In this document: in pieces, positions 20,957 to 33,400 of the stretch
How the letters are laid out: every line of letters starts with the position of its first letter
Numbering within the stretch: the stretch's first letter is position 1
Assembly (NCBI RefSeq): GCF_037176765.1
Contig: NC_090023.1
Coordinates: 8,604,042 to 8,668,041 of the forward strand
Direction: 5' to 3'
DNA: 64,000 nucleotides
Source: Anolis sagrei
Taxonomy: Eukaryota > Chordata > Lepidosauria > Squamata > Anolidae
Notes under the pieces: model-generated
Seen by the model: only the letters and a program-made list of their open reading frames with translations
Told to the model about the DNA's origin: nothing
The model's database searches: none
Translations under genes and position numbers: made by a program

Positions 20957-21042
20957 CTGTAAATAGATAGATAAATAAATAAATAAACCCCTTTAGAAAC
21001 ACACACAAGACTGTTTGGCAGTCACAGCTCACAGATAATAAG

Positions 21043-21569
21043 TAGGGCTGGGTGGTTTCGTTTCGTTAATTCGTAATTCGTTAATAATTCGTTAATTTTT
21101 TCAATTACAAAACGATAACGAACCATTCTGGAGCAATTTTTTAAAAAAACGAATTTTCAAACACGTTTTCTAAATGCTTCGTATTTCGTTATTGTATTCG
21201 TTTCGTTATTGTTCTGAGGTCGTTTCGTTATTATTTCCGCATGTCTGGGCCAGTTTTATGGTTTAATTAGTGAAAAAAAATTATAATATCACACCAACAG
21301 TCAACAACAGAGGGAGAGGGAAGCTTCAGAAGGTTTTGGAGGTTTTTTAGCGTATTTCGCGGTCGCGTCCGCCATTAAAGAATCGATTCGTTATTGTTTC
21401 GGAAATCGATTCATTAATGTTTTGTAATTTTTTTCACATTTACGAAATTTCGTAAATATCGAACTTTTTAAAGGGAAAATTTTGTAATTATTTTAAATAT
21501 CGAAACAAAAAAAACCCCCAAATACAAATCGATTTTAGAAACAATTTTTTCCGTTGTTACCCAGGCCTA
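21043..21569. mobile_element. hAT-type non-autonomous element with 8-bp TSD
   Basis: TIRs TAGGGCTGGGT and ACCCAGGCCTA (one mismatch) bound a 527-bp element rich in tttcgttaattcg motifs. The target duplication ATAATAAG lies at 21,035-21,042 and 21,570-21,577. TSD length and TIR style indicate the hAT superfamily. No coding capacity. Confidence 0.8.
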
Positions 21570-21589
21570 ATAATAAGGATAAAAAAAAT

Positions 21590-22165
21590 AGGAAAATTCA
21601 CATTTTATTCTTCATGGAAATAAAACTATACAAAAACATTTCCTCAAAAATATCGGCAGAAAAAAACCCTGTCCGTACGACGTCTACATACAAAACCAAT
21701 AATAAACAAGACAAACAAAAACACATCCTCTTATTTTCTGCCAGATTTAAGTTGACGGTTCCTTTCTCAAAGGCAAGAGGGAAGCTACTCAATACTTACA
21801 CAGAGGTCTACAGCTGAGCAGACTTCAGGAAGTTCCCTGCAAGTCACTTTTGTTTTTATTGTTTTATAATACAAGGACAGGAGAGCTTAATTTCTGAAAG
21901 AAGTTCTCATTCATTCATAAAAGCAGAAGTTCAAAAATGGCCACCAAGCAGGGGTGCAATGGACAAATAAGGGGGTTCTCCTAAGTTGCCTCCAAACCGA
22001 AGAGCAAAAATCCCCTTGACAGAGCCAAGAAGATCCTTTTGAAATGAGTCGGATGTGCTTACGTGGGTTGTGAATTTTGTTGAAACTCCACAACATTCTC
22101 TGTAGAAAGTAATTCTGGTCATATAAAGGATATCAAGAGTTTGAGAACCATCCAATTCAAACATT
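21590..22165 (-). other. Unidentified coding-like block with poly(A) signals (minus)
   Basis: The minus frame 22,170-21,931 reads TLDILYMTRITFYRECCGVS and on to LRFGGNLGEPPYLSIAPLLG, ending GGHF-stop. It looks like a real protein C-terminus rather than a repeat. AATAAA-type signals follow on the minus strand (for example GAATAAAATG near 21,603). A PLE end abuts it at about 22,166, cutting off anything upstream. It could be a terminal exon or a retro-copy of a host gene; I do not recognise the protein. Confidence 0.35.
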
Positions 22166-22915
22166 GTCAAAGGTTTTCATGGCCAGAATCACTGGCTTGT
22201 TGTGAGTTTTCCAGGCTGTGTAGCCATGTTCCAGAAGCATTCTCTCCTGACGTTTCGTCTGCATCTATGGCAGGCATCCTCAAAGGTTGTGAGGTTCATT
22301 GAAAACTAGGAAAATATATATCTGTGGAATGTCCAGGGTGGGAGAAAGAACTCTTCTCTGTTTGAGGCACATGCAAATGTTGCAGTTCGCCAGCTTGATT
22401 AGCACTGAATGGCCTTGCAGCTTCAAGGTCTGGCTGCTTACTGTCTGGGGGAATCCTTTGTTGGAAGGAAATTAGCTGAATTACCAGTATTAAAGAAAAC
22501 TCTAAAATCAAAACAGTAAATAAAGAACAACACTCAAAAACGGGAGAATTCCTGACAAGATATAATCAGGGCTGAAAATATTTGAAAGTTACATATACTA
22601 AAAATGAATGTTTTGTCCAAAATGTCCAGGGTGGGAGAAAGAACTCTTCTGTGTTTGAGGCACGTGCGAATGTTGCAATTTGCCAGCTTGATTAGCACCG
22701 AATGGCCTCGCAGCTTCAAGGTCTGGCTGCTTACTGCCTGGGGGAATCCTTTGTTGGAAGGAAATTAGCTGGCTTACCAGTATTAAAAAAAACCTCTAAA
22801 ATCAAAACAGTAAATAAAGAACAACACTCAAAAACAGGAGGATTCCTAAGAAGATACAATCAGGGCTGTAAATATTTGAAAGTTGCATAGTATAAAAATG
22901 AATGTTTTGCCCAAA
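22166..22915 (-). mobile_element. Older PLE terminus with a tandem duplication
   Basis: PLE end in reverse (ctctcctgacgtttcgtctg, ggaatgtccagggtgggaga). The stretch 22,330-22,617 is repeated in direct orientation at 22,622-22,915 with scattered differences. It belongs to a different, older subfamily from the gggttgttgtagg copies. Confidence 0.75.
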
Positions 22916-23041
22916 TATGTAAATGTGCTTTAACATATGATGTTTAATGGATATATTTGCAACAAATGTTGATGTATATAATAAGTGCAAAGTTTATAAC
23001 TTTGCAAGTATCTTTAAATGTATTTTAGTATATGATGTGCA

Positions 23042-23083
<42 letters not shown>

Positions 23084-23110
23084 TTGCAGCAAATGTTGAT
23101 GTGTATAATA
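22916..23110. repeat. (ATCT)n microsatellite with duplicated flanks
   Basis: (ATCT)n spans about 23,041-23,083. The flanking stretch ttgcaacaaatgttgatgta (about 22,959) recurs after it as ttgcagcaaatgttgatgtg. Confidence 0.85.
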
Positions 23111-23373
23111 ATTTTAGTCCACCAGAGGAAGGCCTGGAGCAAGGCCGAAACCAGTCATGGACGGCTGATTCATATATGCAACTCAACATAAGAAGACACG
23201 GCGTTGATACCATTATGTTTGGTTTCTATGTTTTGTGTAGATTGTTTATATGCTTTGATATTATATACTTTATTGTTATGTTGTTTACTTTACTGCAATT
23301 TGTATTTTTGTATTATAATTTGTTGTCCAGGCTTGGCCCCGTGGGGGGAGATGGTGGCGGGGTATAAATAACG

Positions 23374-23417
<44 letters not shown>

Positions 23418-23420
23418 CAT
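23111..23420 (+). mobile_element. L2 LINE 3' tail with (ATT)n
   Basis: The 3' UTR-like stretch ends ggcttggccccgtgggggga and ggcggggtataaataacg, then (ATT)n from 23,369 to 23,417. The same tail form occurs at 28,230 and 63,190. Confidence 0.65.
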
Positions 23421-23436
23421 TTCAAAGTGACTGTAC

Positions 23437-24661
23437 AAAAACTCATATAATATTGTTTGTGATCACTGTGAATTGGAACAGTATAAGAAGTGTATACAAT
23501 TGGGTTGTTGTAGGTTTTTTCGGGCTATATGGCCATGTTCTAGAGGCATTCTCTCCTGACGTTTCGCCTGCATCTATGGCAAGCATCCTCAGAGGTAGTG
23601 AGGATGCTTACCATAGATGTAGGCGAAACGTCAGGAGAGAATGCCTCTAGAACATGGCCATATAGCCCAAAACTCATATAATATTGTTTGTGATCACTAT
23701 GAATTTGAACAGTATAAGAAGTGTATACAATTGGGTTGTTGTAGGTTTTTTCGGGCTATATGGCCATGTTCTAGAGGCATTCTCTCCTGACGTTTCGCCT
23801 GCATCTATGGCAAGCATCCTCACAGGTAGTGAGGATGCTTGCCATAGATGTAGGCGAAACATCAGGAGAGAATGCCTCTAGAACATGGCCATATAGCCCA
23901 AAACTCATATGATATTGTTTGTGATCACTGTGAATTTGAACAGTATAAGACGTGTATGCAATTGGGTTGTTGTAGGTTTTATTCGGGCTATATGGCCATG
24001 TTCTAGAGGCATTCTCTCCTGACGTTTCGCCTGAATCTATAGCAAGCATCCTCAGAGGTAGTGAGGATGCTTACCATAGATGTGGGCGAAATGTCAGGAG
24101 AGAATGCCTCTAGAACATGGCCATATAGCCCAAAACTCATATAATATTGTTTGTGATCACTGTGAATTGGAACAGTATAAGAAGTGTATACAATTGGGTT
24201 GTTGTAGGTTTTGTTCGGGCTATATGGCCATGTTCTAGAGGCATTCTCTCCTGACGTTTCGCCTGCATCTATGGCAAGCATCCTCAGAGTTAGTGAGGAT
24301 GCTTGCCATAGATGTAGGCGAAACGCCAGGAGAGAATGCCTCTAGAACATGGCCATATAGCCCAAAACTCATAGAATATTGTTTGTGATCATTGTGAATT
24401 GGAACAGTATAAGAAGTGTATACAATTGGGTTGTTGTAGGTTTTTTCGGGCTATATGGCTATGTTCTAGAGGCATTCTCTCCTGACATTTTGCCTACATC
24501 TATGGCAAGCATCCTCAGAGGTTGTGAGGATGCTTGCCATAGATGCAGGTGAAATGTCAGGAGAGAATGCCTCTAGAACATGACCATATAGCCCGAACAA
24601 AACCTACAACAACCCAGTGATTTTAGCCATGAAAGCCTTCGACAATACAGTGTATACAATT
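23437..24661. repeat. Five-unit tandem array of PLE palindromes (231-232 bp period)
   Basis: gggttgttgtagg starts at 23,502, 23,733, 23,964, 24,196 and 24,428. Each unit holds a truncated head-to-head PLE palindrome plus about 66 bp of flank (actcatataatattgtttgt). Only the fifth keeps the complete right terminus gccttcgacaatac. AGTGTATACAATT at 23,489-23,501 and 24,649-24,661 looks like the original 13-bp target duplication. Confidence 0.9.
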
Positions 24662-25440
24662 ATTCGTTGAATTCTATTATTTCCTATTTTCTGTATAAGT
24701 GGGATATTTGTTGAGCTATGATACAATCAGGGACAGCTAATCACCTCCCAACAAAGGATTCCCCCAGGCAGCAACCAACCAAGCTTTGAAGCTGCAAGGC
24801 CATTCAATACTAATCAAGGTGGCCAGTTGCAACATTCATATCTGCCTCCAACAGACAAGAGTTCTTTCTTCCTCCCTGGACATTATTCCACAGATATATA
24901 TATATACTCCACTTCCCAAGTTTCCAATAGACCTCACAACAAATTATTATTATTATTATTCTTTCAAAGTGACTGTACAAAAACTCATATAATATTGTTT
25001 GCGATCACTGTGAATTTGAACAGAATAACAAGTGCATACAATTATACGTTGAATTCTATTATTTTCTATTTTCTGTATAAGTGGGATATTTGTTGAGCTA
25101 AGATACGAACAGGGCTAGCTAATCACCTCCCAACAAAAGAAGCCAGCTAATTTCCTCCCGACAAAGGATTCCCCCTGGCAGTAAGCAGCTAGACCTTGAA
25201 GCTGCAAAGCCATTCAGTGCTAACCAAGGTGGCCAGTTGCAGCATTCACACTTGTCTCCAACAGACAAGAGTTTTTTCTTCCTCCCTGGACATTATTCCA
25301 CAGATATATATACTCCACTAGCCAAGTTTCCAATAGACTTCACAACTAGTCATAGATGTGGGCGAAACGTCAGAAGAGAATGCTTCTGGAAGTTGGCAAT
25401 GCAGCCTGGAAAACTCACAGCAACCCAGAAGGAGTTTTGA
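24662..25440 (+). mobile_element. Two older PLE terminal copies
   Basis: Two direct copies (about 24,662-24,950 and 24,957-25,440) share gttgaattctattattt, cacctcccaacaaa and gacattattccacagatata. The second ends with gatgtgggcgaaacgtcaga and aaaactcacagcaacccag. The flank copied in the 231-bp array comes from this family. Confidence 0.7.
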
Positions 25441-25540
25441 AATGATTACTTAGTTCTCCGGGTTTATACAAACTGGTCAAGGCAAAACAAGTATCCAAAA
25501 ACAGAAGCAAGGGTTCGGATCCCCTTCCCCTCCAATTCCG

Positions 25541-27480
25541 TTAAGTCTCTTCCACTCCTTCCGAGGGAGGAATGAATTCTTCTGAATCCTTCGCTTTGTC
25601 GGGATACAGTTTGATGTAGGTGTCCACCATGAGATCCAAGTCGTGCTTAATGTCAAAGTTGATGTTCAGCAAGGCGAGGTTGCTCGACCTCTGTTCAGTC
25701 AACGTGTTCTTCAAGTAGGCCTTGAGGCGCCTTCGCCCGATTTCGAACTTTTCGTTCTCCACCTTCATGACGGGCAGGATGCAGAGGACTTTGAGCAAGG
25801 CGTAGACATTGGGGAAGAACTTGATGTCGGGGAGGTGAAGGGTTTCGTAAATGGTGGTGGGCAGCTCGATATCCTTCCCTCTGTGTTTCCACTTGATTCT
25901 CCAGCAGTGGAGTTCCGCGGACAACGTGTCTGGGTTGGTGAGGTCGTTTTTGTACATGTCGGCGTGATGTTCCTCGGACGTATTGAATTTGAGCTGCCCC
26001 ATCACCGAGGGCACTAAAGACAAACACTTCAGCGCTCGAAGATGCTGCTCCGAAAAGATGTCCTTCAGTTCCTGGATGATGTGCTCTACGGTCGGGATGC
26101 TAAGTGCTTCTTTGTAGTAGTTTTCCGGCGTCATCTCAGAGTCCAAATTCCCTTGTTGGGCTCGGCAAAATTTCCCCGGCAGCTTGACAGGGATGTCCAG
26201 CTTCATAGCCAAGTTGGTGGCCTCCTCAAACCAGAATTCGTGGTACACCTCAATGTTCTCCATGACTTCGTTCAAGGAATGCAACACGGCCGTCAAACTG
26301 CTGGCGGCGAAGAAGACGTCCGACGTTTGGCCCTGGAGGTTCTTCCCGAAGGCTCTGGTGAAGGAGAGGATGTTCTTGATGATCACCACCGTCGCGATGA
26401 AGTCGAACTCTGCCAACGCGGTGGAAAGGATGTACGCTTGGCCGGAAACGGAGCTGCTCCACCGGACGGCGGCATCATTGATGGCGTCCAGGCACATCAC
26501 AAAGGCCTGCAGGAGGTCCACCACGATCTCAAAGGTATCGTGTCGCCCCGTCCAGTCGGAGCGGACAATCTCCTTCAATTCGTTCCCTTTCTCCTCGCTG
26601 TTTTGGAAGAGGAGAGAGACGACGTTGTCCAAGTCCCCCATCAGCTGAAGCGACTGGCGAAAGAACGAGCAAACCTCCTCTATCGTTCCGAGCGCCACGG
26701 AGACGCCCGTCACGGGAATCGACTTGGCCAACCAGATGTTCAAGGCGCACGAAGCGGACAAAGTATAGACAGCTTGGGGGTATTTTTCCAAGATCCTTGT
26801 CGCCACGGTCTTCATTTTGGAAGCAATGCCGCTGGAGACAATATAAGCCTGGCCCCGGCAATATTCCATGTTCAAACCCCATTTTTCAGTAATCGCCGTA
26901 TGGAACTTCACGGCTAGGATTTCAGGATCAGTCTCGTAAGGTAGGAAGCCGATGAATTCCTCCCGCAGGTTGTGACAGTCGTCAACGAACCTCACGAGTA
27001 TCGGCAAGTGCTCCTCGCCGGCGAGGTCCACCAGCTCATCCGTGACGACGGAGAAGAAGTGGGAATCCCTGACTTCCCGGAGGGTCTCCTCGCGCACGCA
27101 GTTCTCACAGATCTCCAGCATTTGCTTCTGGTCCATCTTGGAGCAGTAAGCCAGGTTCACGGCCATCGTCTCAAACCGCTTCCTCAGGACCTCGTCTCCA
27201 GAGTTTATCCTGAAGTCTAAGAGGGCCTGGAAGTTGTCCGGCGTGAAGATGCCTTTGGGGAGGGCGTCCGCGTTGTGGCCATCCAAAGGGATGTTTTGTT
27301 TGCCCATCAGGATTAGGATTTCAAATAAGGATTTCAGGTAGTCTTTGTTTTCTTTCTCCTCTTGTGTCAAAGGGTTGTCGTCCTCGGCGGGCTCATCTCC
27401 TCCTTCCACAGAGGCCGGGTTTGGGATGTCGTTGTCCACGGGCTCTTGGTTCGCTTTCTCCTGCTCAAAATGTTCATCAG
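25541..27480 (-). CDS. THAP12: THAP12 exon 5 (large terminal coding exon)
   Basis: Starts after the acceptor CTTCTTCTAG (27,481) and runs 1940 nt to TAA at 25543-25541. It encodes residues 119-764: an acidic, variable linker, then [19 protein letters not shown] and the conserved transposase-like region through [12 protein letters not shown] and [20 protein letters not shown]. The open frame extends beyond the acceptor to 27,550, but that part reads as intron. Base composition is GC-rich and clearly coding, unlike the surrounding AT-rich repeats. Confidence 0.96.
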
Positions 27481-30400
27481 CTAGAAGAAGAGGCATCAAA
27501 ATATATGGTAAAATATTTAATATAGGAATACCAAAAATGTCAATACACAATCCTTAAATTTAGCAAAGCCCAGGAAAAAAATATCAATAATTGAGAGCAT
27601 TCTTGTGTAACATTTTGCAGAAGTTGCATACAAACTTTCATACATTTTTTTTTAGTTGCTAGTCTTTTTCTCCTATACTTTAATTTCAATTTATTTCACT
27701 GGTAGTAATACGGTTTGGAACCCGCCTACCTACGTGACCGCATCTCTGTATACGGACCCACACGATCTCTTTGATCATCTGGAGAGGCCCTGCTCTCGAT
27801 CCCACCAGCATCGCAGGCGCGATTGGTGGGGACGAGAGAGAGATGGCCTTTTCGGTGGTGGCCCCTCGACTCTGGAACTCACTCCCTAAGGACATCAGGC
27901 AAGCCCCAACTCTGGCAGTCTTTAGGAGGAGTTTGAAGATGTGGTTGTTCCAGCGTGCCTTCCCAGAATAATGTTCCCATAGCACTTTGTCCTCCAAAGC
28001 ACTTTACATTTTAGGTCTGCTTGTATGTTTTCCACAAAGGCCACGTTCACCTTTTCGCCCATGCCCTGGCATTATTTCCAATTTTAACTTTACATTTGGC
28101 TTACCCACAGTTTTAATTGTGTGTTGTCTTATTGTTAATTGTTGCATACTTTATTGTCTATGTTTTATTTTAATTGCTTGTATTGTTGCTTTATTGCTTT
28201 TATTGTAGTATTTGGGCTCAGCCTCATGTAAGCCGCACCGAGTCCCTTGGGGAAATGGTAGCGGGGTACAAGTATTGTTGTTGTTGTTACACTCAATTGT
28301 AAGGCGAGATTTTCAGCCCTTTTTAAGGCTGAAAAAGCCCCCATCGGCTTACACTTGAGTCAAAGTTATTTATTCTTTTACTCTGTTATTATTATTTTTA
28401 TTACATTTATTATTATTTTACTTTATTATTATTACATTTACATTATTTTACTCTATTATTATTATTTCTCCATTTACTATTTTGCTCTATTATTTTTATT
28501 AGTACATTTATTATTTTCTTTTTATTACATTTCATAGAATCAGAGAATCATAGAATCAAAGAGTTGGAAGAGACCTTGTGGGCCATCCAGTCCAACCCCA
28601 TTCTGCCAAGAAGCAGGAATATTGCATTCAAATCACCCCTGACAAATGGCCATCCAGCCTCTGCTTAAAAGCTTCCAAAGAAGGAGCCTCCACCACACTC
28701 CGGGGCAGAGAGTTCCACTGCTGAACGGCTCTCACAGTCAGGAAGTTCTTCCTCATGTTCAGATGGAATCTCCTCTCTTGTAGTTTGAAGCCATTGTTCC
28801 GCGTCCTAGTCTCCAAGGAAGCAGAAAACAAGCTTGCTCCCTCCTCCCTGTGGCTTCCTCTCACATATTTATACATGGCTATCATTTCTCCTCTCAGCCT
28901 TCTCTTCTTCAGGCTAAACATGCCCAGTTCCCTAAGCCGCTCCTCATAGGGCTTGTTCTCCAGACCCTTTATCATTTTAGTCGCCCTCCTCTGGACACAT
29001 TCCAGCTTGTCAATATCTCTCTTGAATTGTGGTGCCCAGAATTGGACACAATATTCCAGGTGTGGTCTAATCAAAGCGCAATAGAGGGATAGCATGACTT
29101 CCCTAGATCTAGACACTATGCTCCTATTGATGCAGACCAAAATCCCATTGGCTTTTTTTGCCGCCACATCACATTGTTGGCTCATGTTTAACTTGTTGTC
29201 CACGAGGACTCCAAGATCTTTTTCACACGTACTGCTCTCGAGCCAGGCGTCACCCATTCTGTATCTTTGCATTTCATTTTTTCTGCCAAAGTGGAGTATC
29301 TTGCATTTGTCACTGTTGAACTTCATTTTGTTAGTTTTGGCCAATCATCTCTCTAATCTGTCAAGATCGTTTTGAATCCTGCTCCTGTCCTCTGGAGTAT
29401 TGGCTCTCCCTCCCAATTTGGTGTCGTCTGCAAACTTGATAATCCTGCCTTCTAGCCCTTCATCTAAGTCATTAATAAAGATGTTAAACAGGAAGGAAAC
29501 TTGAGGCACTCCACTGGTCACTTCTTTCCAGGATGAAGAGGAAGCCTTGGGGAGAATCACCCTCTGGGTTCGTCCATTTATTATTTTACTCTATTATTAC
29601 TATTATTACATTTCCGTTATTTTATTCTATAATAATAATAATAATAATAATTATTATTATTATTATTATTACATTTGGGTTGTTGTAGGATTTTTCGGGC
29701 TATATGGCCATGTTCTAGAGGCATTCTCTCCTGACGTTTCGCCTGCATCTATGGCAAGCATCCTCAGAGGTAGTGAGGATGCTTGCCATAGATGCAGGCG
29801 AAACGTCAGGAGAGAATGCCTCTAGAACATGGCCATATAGCCCAAAAAAACCTACAACAACCCAGTGATTCCAGCCATGAAAACCTTCGACAATACATAT
29901 TCTGAAGGTATCAGTGATCACTTACTCTTTCGTTGCTTTAACGTTCGTATTTCTTCTTCACTCTGGAGAGGGAAAAAAAAGGATTACATTCCATCTAAGG
30001 TATTATAAGATTCCAAACCAAAGTGACAAAATGTGCATTAAAACTGGAATTTGGCAAAATGCTATAGGAGAGAATCTGGGATGTCATAGGAGGGAGGGTT
30101 TGGATCAGGCTTCTATTGAACCGTGCCTTCTGGGTATTGTAATTCTAGTGTTTGCGTGTTCCTTTGGAGTTTAGCCCAGCTTCTCAAGCCCAGAGTTCTT
30201 TCGCGGCAGCGTCTCCACCCAGAAGGAAACCTACCAATTCTTTGATCCTTTTCCGGTGCCTGCTGCGCGGATTGTTCAAATGGCTCGTGAGGTCGAATAT
30301 CGTTGGCACAGCGTTGTCTCGTAAAACTGTCCTGTAGGGGCTCTGCAAAAGAGAAGAGAGGAAAATTGGTCCTTTACGAGCCATTTCTATCATCTGTCAG

Positions 30401-33400
30401 CGGATTTTCCTTACGGAGCGAAATACATATCCCCCATGAGGGAAAGAGAGCGGCTGCAGGAGGAGTTCGCAAATCCACGTCGTATCCTCTCCATTTGCCC
30501 TCTGGCAACTGGCAAACCACCAAGAAGGAGACTTTCATCTGCTTTCACACCTTAACTTTTTATTTAGATATAACTCTTAGCCATCACTTCAAAGCGCACT
30601 ACGTTAAATCTACATTAAGTTAGCTCTGGACAATTTAGCTCTGCCAAATTGAAAGCAATTACCGTACATACTCGAGTATAAGCCGACCCGAATATAAGCT
30701 GAGGCACCTAATTTTGCCACCAAAAAAAACTGGGAAAACTTAATGACTCAAGTATAAGCCGAGGGTGGGACATGCAGCCACAACTGGTCAATCTACATAA
30801 ATATTAGTTTGGGGACCCGGCGGTGCCTGGGTTATTTGGGAAAGGGATTGTTTGTCTGTCCTCCAAGTTTAGTCTAGATGGGTTCAGTGAGTGCAGATGA
30901 ACTACAACTCCCATATGCAAGTCCCATGGTCCACCCTCCTCCAAATTGCACCAGGATGGAGAGTCATGGGGTCATGGGGGCTCTGGGTGCCAAGTTTGGT
31001 CTTTCTTGGTCATTGAATAAGGGTTGCATAGTTGGTATATTCCCTGTATGTCGCTCCAGTTAGTAACCTGGCTGCTGCCCATTGGACTAGTTGAAGTTTC
31101 CAAACAGTCTTCAAAGGCAAGCCCACGTAGAGTGTGTTGCAGCAGTCTATTCAGGATGTAACCAGAGCGTGGACATTCCAAATATCCTTCCAATAATAAT
31201 AAACAGAGTAAAATAATGGAAATGTAATAATAACAGTAATAATAGAGTAAAATAATAAATATAATAATATTAGAATAAAATAAATATATTAATAAATAGT
31301 TGAGATCCAGGGGGAGCGCAGATGAGCTCCCTGTCAGCTCCAGCTCCCCATGCGGGGACATGAGAGAAGCCTCCCACAAGGATGATAAAACATCAAAACA
31401 TCCAGGCGTCCCCTGGGCAATGTCCTTGTAGACAGCCAATTGTCTCACACCAGACATGCAGTTTCTGAAGTCGCTCCTGACATGACCAAAAAAAAAGGGG
31501 AGGGGGAATATTAAATGTATTAAAACATTAATAAAGTACAATAATAAATGAAATAATAATAGAGTAAAATAATAAATGAAATAATAATAAAGTAAAATAA
31601 TAAATGAAATAATAATGGAGTATAATAATAAATATATTAATAAATAGGGCAAAATAATAAATCTATTAAAACAATAATAAAGTAAAATAAGAAATGAAAT
31701 AATAATAGAGTATAATAATAAATATATTAATAAACAGGGCAAAATAATAAACATATTAAAACAATAATAATAAAGTAAAATAATAAATGAAATAATAATA
31801 GAGTATAATAATAAATATATTAATAAATAGGGCAAAAAAATAAATGTATTAAAACAATAATAATAAAGTAAAATAATAAATGAAATAAGAGTATAATAAA
31901 TATATTAATAAATAAGGCAAAATAATAAATGTATTAAAACAGTAATAATAAAGTAAAATAATAAATGAAATAATAATAGAGTATAATAATAAATGAAATA
32001 ATAATAGAGTATAATAATAAATATATTAATAAATAGGGCAAAATAATAAATGTATTAAAACAATAATAATAAAGTAAAATAATAATGTAATAATAATATA
32101 GTATAATAATAAAGTAAAATAATAAATGAAATAATAATAAATAAAGTAAAATAATAAATGTAATAATAATAATTGAGTAAAATAGACTCACAGAGTTGGA
32201 AGAGACCCAAGGGCCATCTAGTTCAACCCCATTTTGCCATGCCAGAACACACAACAAAAGCACCACTGTTTCATACCTATGGATGTAGTTCATCTGGCCC
32301 TGGAGACCTGAATTCATTTAGATTAGCCAGATATTCCTGCACTGCCTCTTTGCCTATGCTGTGCTGCATTTCTCCTACTACATCCTCTGTTCCATCCTCC
32401 CCAAGTTGAGCCCTGTTTACCTTTTGGAAGAAGACTGAGGCAAAGAAGGTGCTGAGTATCTCTGCCTTTTCTTTGTCCCCTGTTTCGAATGCTAGACAAA
32501 TCCAGGAAAGGGAAATAGCAGCAACCTCTATGGAACCAAGATTATGGCAACAAGAATGATTGACAACTGGAAAATAGAGGGAGAAAATGTGGAGGCCGTG
32601 ACAGACTTTGTATTTCTAGGCGCAAAGATGATTGCAGATGCAGACTGTGGCCAGGAAATCAGAAGACGCTTCCTTCTTGGGAGGAGAGCAATGTCCAATC
32701 TCGATAAAATAGTGAAGAGTAGAGACATCACACTGGCAACACAGATCCGCATAGTTAAAGCAATGGTACTCCCTGTAGTAACCTACGGATGTGAGAGCTG
32801 GACCTTAGGGAAGGCTGAGCGAAGGAAGATCGATGCTTTTGAGCTGTGGTGCTGGAGGAAAGTTCTGAGAGTGCCTTGGAGTGCGAGAAGATCCAACCCG
32901 TCCATCCTCCAGGAAATAAAGCCCGAATGCTCACTGGAGGGAAGGAGACTAGAGACACAGTTGAAGTCCTTTGGCCACATCATGAGGAGACAGCAAAGCC
33001 TGGAGAAGACAATTATGCTGGGGAAAGTGGAAGGCAAAAGGAAGAGGGGCTGACCAAGGGCAAGATGGATGGATGGCATCCTTGAAGTGACTGGACTGAC
33101 CTTGAAGGAGCTGGGGGTGGTGACGGCCGACAGGGAGCTCTGGCGTGGGCTGGTCCACGAGGTCACGAAGAGTCGGAGACAACTGAACGAATGAACAACA
33201 ACAACTATGGAGCCTGTATCCAAATTAATTCACCTGGCCATTCAAAATGTACTTTCAAAAACATTTGGGGGCCATAAAATGCCATTCAATTTCAGAGATG
33301 GGATTTCACAGAGCAGAGTATCAGGCTAGACTCTTCACTGAAACTCGGTATTTCCAGAGGGAGAGCCCCGCCATCGCTTTTCTCTAGAAGCACACGCTGA

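Noticed and set aside
26042-26917. 291-aa plus-strand open frame
   Set aside because: It is antisense to THAP12 exon 5, whose minus-strand frame is a clear conserved protein; the plus frame is a shadow.
27481-27550. Upstream extension of the THAP12 exon 5 frame ([13 protein letters not shown])
   Set aside because: Lies before a good acceptor (TTCTTCTAG) and does not match THAP12; exon 4 joins at 27,480 in phase.
30972-32317. Ile/Tyr/Leu-rich minus frames of 127-287 aa resembling membrane proteins
   Set aside because: They translate the AATAAATG microsatellite and cross several nested repeats; no real protein.
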